Of a stretch of 7,039 nucleotides of DNA, positions 1 to 6,200 are shown one piece after another. How positions within the stretch are numbered: position 1 is the stretch's first letter; the number at the start of each line of letters is the position of its first letter. Made by a program: the position numbers and the translations under genes. The notes under the pieces are model-generated. The model worked only from the letters and a program-made list of their open reading frames with translations, was not told the origin of the DNA and did no database searches. Source of the DNA: Polyangium sp. (in: bacteria). GTDB lineage: Bacteria; Myxococcota_A; Polyangia; Palsa-1104. The stretch is taken from the NCBI GenBank assembly GCA_025450955.1, contig JANWLJ010000272.1:1-7039 (forward strand). The letters run 5' to 3'.

Positions 1-1456
1 CGGGAACCCGCAGCGGGCTGTAGCGGTCCTTGAACTCCGGATAGTCCTGCAGGTGCGCGTTGCGCCAGACACCGACGATGCGCAGGAAGGTGGGGCGACG
101 CTCGCCGAAAACATATTCGCGCTGGGCGGCCGGATCGAGACCGTGGTGCGCCATCGTCACGTCGCCGAGCGCGCCGAGATCGACCATCGGCATGCCGGCG
201 TAAGAGGAGGTGCCGCCGAGATCGCCGTCGAGCGCCGACGGATGCGCGATTCCGAGGGCGGCCGCCACCCGCGCGTAGGTGTGCGCGCGAATCGCGACGT
301 AGGAGACCGGAACCGGATAGTGACCGATTCGGTCGCGGGTGTTCGCGAGCGCGGTCGGCATCAGGTGAAACGCGAGCAGCAGGGTGAGGCCCCAGGCGAA
401 GCCGAGCGAGAGCTGCGGGCGCGGCACCAGCGCGGCCAGCCGTTCGCAGCCGTCGACGGCGAGCGCGATCACGAGCGGCAGCGCGGCCACCACGAAGCGG
501 CCTTCGCTCATCCAGTCGCCGCGCGAATAGATCGGGAAAAACAGGACCGCCGCGAGGAGCGCGAGCACGCTCCATCGCGGGATCAGGCGGCGGAGGCGAA
601 AGAGCGAGAGCGCGGCGAGCGCGGCCGCGGGCGCCAGGTGATAACGATCGAATAGACCGAGGATGTAGCGCCAGCCTTTGGCGTGCAGATCGATGAGCTC
701 GTGCGCCTGAAATGGATTTTTTACTTTGACATAAAACGTATTTGGAAATGGATAGGCGTAATATTCATAACGCCAGCCGAGGTGGACCAATACCGGCAGG
801 ATCGCGATCGCGTACCACTTGACGAGCGATCGAGCGCGGCGATCGCCGGCGAGCCGCACCAGGCAGGCGGCGCCCGCGACCAGCCAGCCGTCGGGGCGGG
901 TGAGCGCGATGCCCGCTGCCAGCCAGGCGGAGAGCGGCCGGCGATCGGGGTGGTCGCGCTCGAGGATCAAGCGGGCCGCGCACCAGACGATCAGCGCGAG
1001 ATAGAGCGGGCCTTCGAGGCCGCTCATCGACCAGTAGGCGATCGGGGTGAGCGACGCGGCCAACAGCGCCGCCGCGCCGTCGAGGATCGAGCGGCGGCCG
1101 CGGAGCGCCGAGGTGAGCTCGCCGACCCCGATCACCGCCGCGGTGCCGAGCGCGGCGCCAAACAGCTTGGCGACCAGGAAGACGTCGAGGCCGAGCCGCA
1201 CCCCGAAGCCGAGCAGCGCGACCCACAGGAAGTTGGAATAGGCCTCGACCCGCTCGCCGCCGGGGAAGAGGACCAGCCCGTGGCCGTGGGCGAGGTTGCG
1301 CGCGTAGGTGTAGCTGATCGCCGCGTCGTCGACCACGAAGCCGCGAAAGCACCAGCAGTGGACCAGCATCGCCGCGCCGGCGATCACCAGGAGCGCGGTC
1401 CGAACGCGCGCCGCGCTGAAGTGGCCGGGCTCTTGTGAAGTCGCGGTTCCGGTCAT
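1..1456 (-). CDS. GT-C superfamily membrane glycosyltransferase (GT39/AftB-like), C-terminus cut by window edge
   Basis: The frame is open from an ATG at 1456-1454 to the left edge, giving 485 residues without a stop. After a short cytoplasmic N-terminus and TM1 (about 20-37) comes an Asp-Asp pair (D43, D44) in the motif FVVDDAAISYTYARN. GT-C enzymes carry their catalytic acid in this first extracytoplasmic loop. Further family-like landmarks are GERVEAYSNFLW (67-78), SGLEGPLY (about 145-152), LTRPDGW (185-191), the YPFPNTFYVK loop (235-244) and GDWMSEGRFV (313-322), followed by more membrane segments. The last 100 or so residues look soluble. From memory of the family, this pattern fits GT39-like proteins and mycobacterial AftB-type arabinofuranosyltransferases, which move a sugar from a polyprenyl-phosphate donor onto a periplasmic acceptor. 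Donor and acceptor are unknown here. An overlapping ATG at 1460 opens a different, wrong frame. No Shine-Dalgarno is visible. The gene is divergent from the DUF362 gene. The family call is firm; the substrate is not. Confidence 0.85.
   Translation of the reverse strand, partial: MTGTATSQEPGHFSAARVRTALLVIAGAAMLVHCWCFRGFVVDDAAISYTYARNLAHGHGLVLFPGGERVEAYSNFLWVALLGFGVRLGLDVFLVAKLFGAALGTAAVIGVGELTSALRGRRSILDGAAALLAASLTPIAYWSMSGLEGPLYLALIVWCAARLILERDHPDRRPLSAWLAAGIALTRPDGWLVAGAACLVRLAGDRRARSLVKWYAIAILPVLVHLGWRYEYYAYPFPNTFYVKVKNPFQAHELIDLHAKGWRYILGLFDRYHLAPAAALAALSLFRLRRLIPRWSVLALLAAVLFFPIYSRGDWMSEGRFVVAALPLVIALAVDGCERLAALVPRPQLSLGFAWGLTLLLAFHLMPTALANTRDRIGHYPVPVSYVAIRAHTYARVAAALGIAHPSALDGDLGGTSSYAGMPMVDLGALGDVTMAHHGLDPAAQREYVFGERRPTFLRIVGVWRNAHLQDYPEFKDRYSPLRVP
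711..770. other. AT-rich island inside the first glycosyltransferase gene
   Basis: 44 of these 60 bases are A or T, in a window that is otherwise strongly GC-rich. On the minus strand the stretch encodes the conserved Tyr/Phe/Asn/Lys-rich loop around residues 230-247. Those residues favour AT-rich codons, but the synonymous choices also shift: TTT, AAT, AAA and TAT appear where the rest of the gene mostly uses TTC, AAC, AAG and TAC. A perfect TTGACA lies on the plus strand at 726-731, antisense to the gene. The nearest good -10 (TAATAT, 759-764) is 27 bp away, so no standard promoter is formed. Confidence 0.6.
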
Positions 1457-1461
1457 TCATC

Positions 1462-1475
1462 GCCGGCGAGCCGGC
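1462..1475. repeat. 6-2-6 inverted repeat in divergent intergenic region
   Basis: Two copies of GCCGGC are separated by GA. Because GCCGGC is itself palindromic, this is both a direct and an inverted repeat. It lies 6 bp before the start codon of the minus-strand glycosyltransferase gene, in the 90-bp gap (1457-1546) shared with the divergent DUF362 gene. It could be an operator or a small hairpin, but GC-rich DNA produces such sequences easily. Confidence 0.25.
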
Positions 1476-1530
1476 CGCGAGACTTTGCCACAACTCCGGC
1501 TCACCGTCACGAACCGGGGCGGCGCGATGG

Positions 1531-1539
1531 TGCTATCCT
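1531..1539 (+). promoter_or_regulatory. Extended -10 box of a probable leaderless promoter for the DUF362 gene
   Basis: The sequence TGCTATCCT holds the extended -10 element TGn followed by TATCCT (1534-1539), which matches TATAAT at four of six positions, including the key T, A and final T. Exactly 7 nt separate the hexamer from the ATG at 1547, which is the usual distance from a -10 box to the transcription start. Transcription would therefore begin at or next to the start codon. There is no purine-rich ribosome binding site before this ATG, which agrees with a leaderless message. No convincing -35 lies 17 bp upstream. Confidence 0.45.
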
Positions 1540-1546
1540 TTCGGGC

Positions 1547-2998
1547 ATGGAGGTCCGCGAAGCCGAACGGGTGGTGGTGGTCTCGCGGCCCGGCGTGCGT
1601 TATTGCCTCGACGCGCCGTTTGATCCGCCGAATCCGGTGTACGAGATGGTCGAGGCGACGCTGCGCGGGCTCGGCTACGACGCGGGGCGCGCCGGGACGC
1701 CGGAGTGGAATCCGCTCGGCGCGCTAATCACACCGGGCGACCGCGTGCTCATCAAGCCGAACTTCGTCACCTCGAAGAACTTCGAAGAGCACCTGCGCGG
1801 CGAGAAGCTGGCCTGCTCGTCGACCCACGGCTCGGTGCTGCGGCCGATCCTCGACTACGCGCTCCGCGCCTGCGGCCCGTCGGGAAAGATCACCATCGTC
1901 GATACGCCGGTCGAGGGCTGCAACCTCGCCGAGGTGGCCGACGGGCTCGGGGTGCGCGCGCTCCTCGACTGGTATCGGGCGCGCGGGCAGCGCATCGACT
2001 TCATCGATCTGCGCCACTTCCGGGTGGTGCCGCACCTGGCGCTCGACGACGTCAAGCGGCTTGGGCGCTCGTTCAACCTCGGCGTGCTGCTGCGCGAGCG
2101 GCTGCCCGGCGATCCGCTCGGCTACACCGTGGTCGAGCTCGGCGAGCGTTCGTGGTTCGACGAGGTGAAGCGGCGCGGGCCGCTCTTCTGTTTTCACCGC
2201 TCGCACAAACACACGCCGGTTCAGCACCACTCGCAAGGGCGGCAGGAGTATTCGATTCCGCGCACGGTGCTCGACGCCGACGTGGTGATCAACCTCCCCA
2301 AGCTCAAGACCCACAAGAAGTCGGGGGTGACGCTCGCGCTCAAGTCGTGCATCGGGCTCACCAATGAGAAGTATTGGCTGCCCCACTACACCGAGGGCAG
2401 CGCCTCCGAAGACGGCGACGAGTTTCCGTTTCGCCCGCCGCTCGCGGTGCGGATGGAGAACCAGCTCCAGCGCTTTCCGCTGCCGGTCCCCTTCGACGGG
2501 CATTCCCTCATCGCGCGCGCGCCGAAGATCAAAGATGGACGGTCGCAAAACGGCTTTCTCCACGGGTTCATCATGGAGGGGAGCTGGGATGGCAACGACA
2601 CCATCTGGCGCACCGTGCTCGATCTGAATCGAATTCTTTTTTACGCCGACCGGGACGGGCGAATCTGCGAAAAGCCGCAGCGGCGCTATCTCGCGATCGT
2701 CGACGGGATCGTCGCCGGCGAGGGCGAAGGGCCGCTCGCCTCGACGCCGCGGCCCGCCGGGCTGCTCATCGCCGGCACCGATCCGGTGCTGGTCGACGTC
2801 GCCGCGGTGCGCGCGATGGGATACTCGGAAATGAACGTCAAAATGATTCATCGGGCGCTCGAATCGGGCGGAAATCCGCTCTTGCCGTCGAGCGATCTCG
2901 ATCTGTTGCGGGTGGTCGTCGACGGGCCGCGGCCCGAGGGCACCTTCGTGCCGCCGAAGACCTGGAAGAGCCTTACTTCGGCGCCGCGGCCTTTGTAG
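1547..2998 (+). CDS. DUF362 domain protein, long variant without iron-sulfur cysteines
   Basis: This 483-residue soluble protein has no signal peptide or membrane segment. DUF362 landmarks run in order: VLIKPNFV (67-74), the STHGSVLRPILDYAL stretch (92-106), the VINLPKLKTHKKSGVTLALK block (247-266) followed by IGLTNEKYWLPH (269-280), YLAIVDGIVAGEGEGPL (381-397), and a closing TDPVLVDVAAVRAMGY (411-426). The seven cysteines (20, 90, 109, 125, 215, 268, 374) are scattered, so the ferredoxin cluster of some DUF362 proteins is absent. A His-rich patch (H217, H220, H222, H227, H228) precedes the core block and could bind a metal. The family has no firmly assigned reaction; long members are, from memory, often near surface-polysaccharide genes, which fits the glycosyltransferase-like neighbours. 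The ATG at 1547 is chosen because the motif order starts soon after it and a -10 box sits 7 nt upstream. The 3' end overlaps the converging membrane-protein gene by 26 bp. Confidence 0.9.
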   Translation: MEVREAERVVVVSRPGVRYCLDAPFDPPNPVYEMVEATLRGLGYDAGRAGTPEWNPLGALITPGDRVLIKPNFVTSKNFEEHLRGEKLACSSTHGSVLRPILDYALRACGPSGKITIVDTPVEGCNLAEVADGLGVRALLDWYRARGQRIDFIDLRHFRVVPHLALDDVKRLGRSFNLGVLLRERLPGDPLGYTVVELGERSWFDEVKRRGPLFCFHRSHKHTPVQHHSQGRQEYSIPRTVLDADVVINLPKLKTHKKSGVTLALKSCIGLTNEKYWLPHYTEGSASEDGDEFPFRPPLAVRMENQLQRFPLPVPFDGHSLIARAPKIKDGRSQNGFLHGFIMEGSWDGNDTIWRTVLDLNRILFYADRDGRICEKPQRRYLAIVDGIVAGEGEGPLASTPRPAGLLIAGTDPVLVDVAAVRAMGYSEMNVKMIHRALESGGNPLLPSSDLDLLRVVVDGPRPEGTFVPPKTWKSLTSAPRPL

Positions 2999-4529
2999 GC
3001 TCGATCCGCTGCCATAATTTCCAGCGCCCGCGCTGGTCGACCAGCCGCACCCGGCCGGCCTGAGCGAGCGGCGCGAACAGCTCGTGATCGCCCGTTTCGT
3101 TGTGGGTGAGAAAGTAGTCCCAGGCGCGGCCTTCGCGATCGATGTTGAGCCATTCGGGATGGCTGGCCGGCGGCGCCGGTTTGTACCGGCGATAAACCAG
3201 CGGAAAGCCGTAATCGAAGTTATAGGCGTCATATCCGCCGCGGCGAATCTGGGTATAAGCGGCCCATTCATTGTAACAATTCACGTTCACCTGCGGATCG
3301 TCGAGCGGCGGAAAGACCAGCGTGAGCGTGCTCGCGTGCAGCGGGATCTCTTGCACGATCTGGTCGAAGCCGGCGACGTGACGATTGAAGCGGACCACCA
3401 TTCGCGCGAGCGATCCGGCGTAGAACAGGCCGGCGGCGACCACCGGGAAGAGGAGCCACCGCCGCCAGCCGAGGATCGGACCGCGCAAGAGAAGAACGCC
3501 GAGCAGCGCCGCCATCGGGACGAAGCGGCCATTGATCATGTACCAGTTGAACGGGCGCAGCATCGAGCGGGGCAAGAGGAGCGCGGCGGCGAGCGTCGCC
3601 AAAAAGCAGGCTTCGATCCCGAGCTCGCACAGTGACCACGGTGGACGCTCGGGATCGCGCGACCGCGCGGCGGTGAGCGCGAGCAGGAGCCAGGCGGCGC
3701 CGAGCACGAGCACCACCCACTCGTCGCGGCTGCTCGAGAGAACATTGAGCAGGCGCTCGGGCGCGTGGGTGAGCGTCTCGGAGAGCGAATCCCAGTTGAA
3801 CCGCGGCGCGCCGGAAAGATCTGCAAAGCCGAGCGCGCTGCGCCGGAGAAAGGCCCAAAGCCCGACCGCGGTGCAGGCGAGGACCGGAAGGCCGCGCGCG
3901 AGGAGCTTTCGGATTTTAAACGGCTCGGGCTGGGTGAAGACCAAAAGCCCGGCGCAGACCAGAAACAGCATGTAGTCGAGCAGGTGAAAGAAATAGATCG
4001 AGGAGCCGAGCAGCACCAGCCAGAGCGCCGAGCCCAAGCCGGGACGTTCGGCGTGACGATCGGCGAGCACCAACCCAAAGAGCACCATCGCCATTCCGGC
4101 GACGAACGCGATGAATCCCTCGGCGAGATTGAAGCTCCATACCAGCGGAAAGGCGAATAGCGACAACAGCGGGCTGCGGCCGAAGCGGCGCGCGACGAGC
4201 AGCGCGCCCGTCGGCAGCGCGAGCGCATAGAGGGTGAGAAAGACCCGATTGGCGCCTTCGACGCCGAATACATAGGCCAGAAGATGGCACCCGTAATAAT
4301 GGGCCCAATAGGGGAGCGCCGCGAGATTGAGGGTGTAGTACTTGGAAAAATCGAAGCGCGGATCGGCATATTCGTGCCAGACCGCGATCGCGGCGAGATG
4401 GTTCGGCAGATCGAGGAGCGGCAGGTAGCGGCCGATCCAGATCGGCGTCACAGTCGCTGCCGCGAGCACGAAGAAGGCGGCGGCGAGCAGCGGATCGGCG
4501 CGGAGCGCGCGCTTGCAGGCGGCGATCAT
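2973..4529 (-). CDS. Polytopic membrane protein, putative GT-C-type glycosyltransferase (paralog A)
   Basis: A 518-residue protein with about ten or more hydrophobic segments (for example 13-31, 93-114, 118-137, 140-156, 166-198, 212-229, 270-287, 302-320, 336-350, 356-374) and a C-terminal soluble domain from about 385. The first loop carries PLLDLPNHL, with D40 and H44. Other points shared with its two paralogs are LPYW (72-75), GRSP (117-120), IYFFH (178-182) and RPFNW..INGRFVP (325-338). Over residues 29-106 it is identical to the upstream neighbour at 44 of 78 ungapped positions. The Asp in the first outer loop is typical of GT-C enzymes using polyprenyl-linked sugars, so transfer to an extracytoplasmic acceptor is inferred, not proven. 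A membrane scaffold or glycan transporter is the main alternative. Its ATG overlaps the previous gene's TGA as ATGA, indicating co-transcription and translational coupling. Its TAA lies inside the end of the converging DUF362 gene. Confidence 0.85.
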   Translation of the reverse strand: MIAACKRALRADPLLAAAFFVLAAATVTPIWIGRYLPLLDLPNHLAAIAVWHEYADPRFDFSKYYTLNLAALPYWAHYYGCHLLAYVFGVEGANRVFLTLYALALPTGALLVARRFGRSPLLSLFAFPLVWSFNLAEGFIAFVAGMAMVLFGLVLADRHAERPGLGSALWLVLLGSSIYFFHLLDYMLFLVCAGLLVFTQPEPFKIRKLLARGLPVLACTAVGLWAFLRRSALGFADLSGAPRFNWDSLSETLTHAPERLLNVLSSSRDEWVVLVLGAAWLLLALTAARSRDPERPPWSLCELGIEACFLATLAAALLLPRSMLRPFNWYMINGRFVPMAALLGVLLLRGPILGWRRWLLFPVVAAGLFYAGSLARMVVRFNRHVAGFDQIVQEIPLHASTLTLVFPPLDDPQVNVNCYNEWAAYTQIRRGGYDAYNFDYGFPLVYRRYKPAPPASHPEWLNIDREGRAWDYFLTHNETGDHELFAPLAQAGRVRLVDQRGRWKLWQRIEPTKAAAPK

Positions 4530-6091
4530 GGCTCGGGCACGTGCGGGCTTTTCACCCGATAAAGACGAAAGTCGCCGTCGTGGCCGACGAGCGTGACCCG
4601 ATCGCTCTCGCCGCGGCCGAGGATCGCGCCGTCAGAGATTTCGCCCTTGGTGAGCAGGTAGTCCCAGGCGCAGCCCTGGGTGTCGAAATCGAATTTTTCG
4701 GGATGTTTCCAGATCGGCGCGGGCAGCGCGCGATCCGGAATGCGCACCATCGGAAAACCGGTTTGCAGGCCCCAGGCGTCGAAGCCGCCCGACCAGAGCT
4801 GCGGATAGGCGTGAAACATCAAATAGGGCACCGCTTGGGTATCGACGTCGGGATCGGTGCCGTCGCCGTAGATGAGGGTGAGCGTGCTCTTGCCGCGCGG
4901 AATCTTTTCGCAGAGCCGCCGCACCGCCTGAGCGCGCTCATTGAAAGCGCGCCAGTGGTGGGTGAGGCTGAGCGGATAGAGGAGCGCGATCGCGATCACC
5001 GGCAAGAGAATGAGCCGCCGCCGCTCCGTCAGCGCGCCGCGCGGCAAAAGCGCGAAGAAGAGCGCCGCCACCGCGACGAAGCGCTGCCCGATATTCCACA
5101 GATCGACCGGCCGATAAAGGTGCACCGGCAAGAGCAGCGCGGCGAGCGCGCCGAGCGCAGCGATGAGCTCGAGGCGGTAGGCAAAGCCGGCGGGCGCCGG
5201 TTCGCGCTCGTCGTCCTCGGCCGTGAGCACCAGCGCCAACCAGCACAGCCCAAGCAGGAGCACCACCCAGCTCGCGCCGCCCGAGCTCGGCCAGCCGGCG
5301 ACGAGCGAGGTCGGCACCTGCCGGATCGCGTCGAGCAGCGGAATGAATTTTGCCGAAAAGTGAAGCGGCCCCGACTGCACCGCGGTCGCGCCGCGGGCCG
5401 CCGCTGAAAAGCCCCATGCCGCCACCGCCACCGACGGGAGCATCAGACCCGCGGCCAGTGCGATCCGGCGCGGGCGAAAGCCGTGACACCCGAGCAGCAC
5501 CGCCGCCGCCACGCCGAAAAAAAGCCAGGGCAGGACGTGTGAGAAATAGAGCGCGAGGGTCATCAGGCCGAGCGCGACCGCGCGCCCCCGCGACGGCGCC
5601 TGAAGAAAACGATCGAGCGCCCACAGCGCGAACGGCAACACCGCCAATCCGATACAAAAGGTGACGAATCCGAATTGAAAGCTCGCGTTGAATACCAGCG
5701 GAAATGCAAACAGCGCGAGCCAGTGGCTGCGCCCCATCTGCCGCGCGAGCAGCGCCGCACCGACGGGCAGCGCGAGCGCGTAGAGCGACAGCACCAGCTT
5801 GTTCGCGATCTCGATCGGCGCCACGTGCGCCAAGAGGCTCATGGGCAGCAGATACCCCCAATAAGGAAGCGGCAGCCGATTCAGCCGATAAAAATGCGAA
5901 TACCCCCACGCCGGATCGCCGAAGCGGTGCCAGATCGCGACCGCCGCCAGGTGATTCGGCAGATCCAAAAGCGGCAACAGGCGCGGCGCCCAGATCGGCG
6001 CCAGCGACGCGGCCCACAAGAGCGCGAAGGCAAAGACGAGCAGCGGATCGCGCGCGACCAGGGCCCGGACGCGCGCGGCGCGAAAGTGCAT
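4526..6091 (-). CDS. Polytopic membrane protein, putative GT-C-type glycosyltransferase (paralog B)
   Basis: A 521-residue paralog of the gene downstream of it, with the same plan: cytoplasmic N-terminus, TM1 (about 16-34), a first loop with PLLDLPNHL (D43, H47), a hydrophobic bundle to about 376, then a soluble C-terminal domain. Shared points include LPYWGY (75-80), IANK (95-98), LYFSH (181-185, H185), YRPVDLWNIGQRFV (326-339), KSTLTL (401-406), GGFDAWG (435-441), GFPMV (445-449), HPE (463-465) and AWDYLLT (475-481). Several of these C-terminal blocks recur in paralog A (STLTL 400-404, GGYDAYN, GFPLV, HPE, AWDYFLT 469-475), so the tail is part of the family and not junk. Function is inferred as in paralog A. 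It is first in a two-gene unit and ends in the ATGA overlap. An extended -10 box lies 6 nt upstream of its ATG, and no Shine-Dalgarno is visible. Confidence 0.85.
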   Translation of the reverse strand: MHFRAARVRALVARDPLLVFAFALLWAASLAPIWAPRLLPLLDLPNHLAAVAIWHRFGDPAWGYSHFYRLNRLPLPYWGYLLPMSLLAHVAPIEIANKLVLSLYALALPVGAALLARQMGRSHWLALFAFPLVFNASFQFGFVTFCIGLAVLPFALWALDRFLQAPSRGRAVALGLMTLALYFSHVLPWLFFGVAAAVLLGCHGFRPRRIALAAGLMLPSVAVAAWGFSAAARGATAVQSGPLHFSAKFIPLLDAIRQVPTSLVAGWPSSGGASWVVLLLGLCWLALVLTAEDDEREPAPAGFAYRLELIAALGALAALLLPVHLYRPVDLWNIGQRFVAVAALFFALLPRGALTERRRLILLPVIAIALLYPLSLTHHWRAFNERAQAVRRLCEKIPRGKSTLTLIYGDGTDPDVDTQAVPYLMFHAYPQLWSGGFDAWGLQTGFPMVRIPDRALPAPIWKHPEKFDFDTQGCAWDYLLTKGEISDGAILGRGESDRVTLVGHDGDFRLYRVKSPHVPEP

Positions 6092-6097
6092 CGGCGA

Positions 6098-6106
6098 AAT
6101 CTAACA
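6098..6106 (-). promoter_or_regulatory. Extended -10 box of a probable leaderless promoter for paralogs B and A
   Basis: Read on the minus strand, TGTTAGATT contains TGn followed by TAGATT, which matches TATAAT at four of six positions. It ends 6 nt before the ATG at 6091. This is nearly the same arrangement as the extended -10 before the DUF362 gene, so a transcript would start at the start codon itself. No good -35 is present 17-18 bp upstream; the TGn extension could compensate. Confidence 0.4.
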
Positions 6107-6148
6107 CTCCGATCGCCAAACCTCCCGTCGTCGCGTCAGCCTCCGCCG

Positions 6149-6162
6149 GCGACGAGCGTCGC
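6149..6162. repeat. 6-2-6 inverted repeat between divergent paralogs
   Basis: GCGACG and its reverse complement CGTCGC are separated by AG. The repeat lies in the 109-bp gap (6092-6200) between the divergently transcribed paralogs, 11 bp before the TTGACA box for the rightward gene. It shares GACG/CGTC half-sites with the second palindrome at 6181-6194, so both could be operators for one dimeric regulator. No regulator gene is present in the window to support this. Confidence 0.35.
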
Positions 6163-6173
6163 AGGGCCGAACC

Positions 6174-6179
6174 TTGACA
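6174..6179 (+). promoter_or_regulatory. Candidate -35 box (TTGACA) for the rightward paralog
   Basis: This is a perfect TTGACA hexamer 21 bp before the ATG at 6201. The best -10 partner with 18-bp spacing is CATATG (6198-6203), a weak three-of-six match that overlaps the annotated start codon. If it is used, transcription would begin near 6210, where an in-frame GTG lies, and translation could start there on a leaderless message. The in-frame TTG of the hexamer itself is another possible start, though less likely. The promoter call is tentative. Confidence 0.3.
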
Positions 6180-6180
6180 G

Positions 6181-6194
6181 GACGGCGCGCCGTC
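6181..6194. repeat. 14-bp perfect palindrome downstream of TTGACA
   Basis: GACGGCGCGCCGTC equals its own reverse complement. It fills most of the interval between the TTGACA box and the start codon of the rightward paralog, where a bound repressor would block RNA polymerase. A palindrome of this length is expected about once by chance in several kilobases of GC-rich DNA, so its position is the main argument for function. Confidence 0.35.
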
Positions 6195-6200
6195 GGCCAT

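Noticed and set aside
726..764. Possible plus-strand promoter TTGACA...TAATAT inside the left gene
   Set aside because: The spacing is 27 bp, far outside 16-18 bp, so it is not called as a promoter and is kept only as a note on the AT-rich island.
53..1438. Two plus-strand open frames (53-655 and 683-1438) antisense to the left gene
   Set aside because: Arg/Glu/Ala-rich shadow translations with no family features, opposite a continuous GT-C coding frame.
765..1493. 242-residue minus-strand frame starting at overlapping upstream ATGs
   Set aside because: It is Arg/Pro-rich and lies one base out of frame with the membrane protein that starts at 1456 and keeps GT-C motifs throughout.
1724..3271. 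515-residue minus-strand open frame opposite the DUF362 gene
   Set aside because: It is rich in Arg, His, Asp and Pro without hydrophobic or family motifs, and it overlaps a gene with a complete set of DUF362 motifs. It is the usual antisense frame of GC-rich coding DNA.
4381..4400. GCGATCGC-like octamers resembling cyanobacterial HIP1 sites, also near 800 and 4985
   Set aside because: They arise from common Ile/Asp/Ala/Arg codons in GC-rich coding DNA and show no ordered spacing; nothing else suggests a cyanobacterium.
4541..5407. 288-residue plus-strand open frame antisense to paralog B
   Set aside because: Charged, motif-free translation on the opposite strand of a well-supported gene.
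4938..6200. 420-residue minus-strand frame covering much of paralog B
   Set aside because: It is an Ala/Arg/Gly-rich low-complexity translation in an alternative frame; the 521-residue frame has membrane segments and matches its paralogs.
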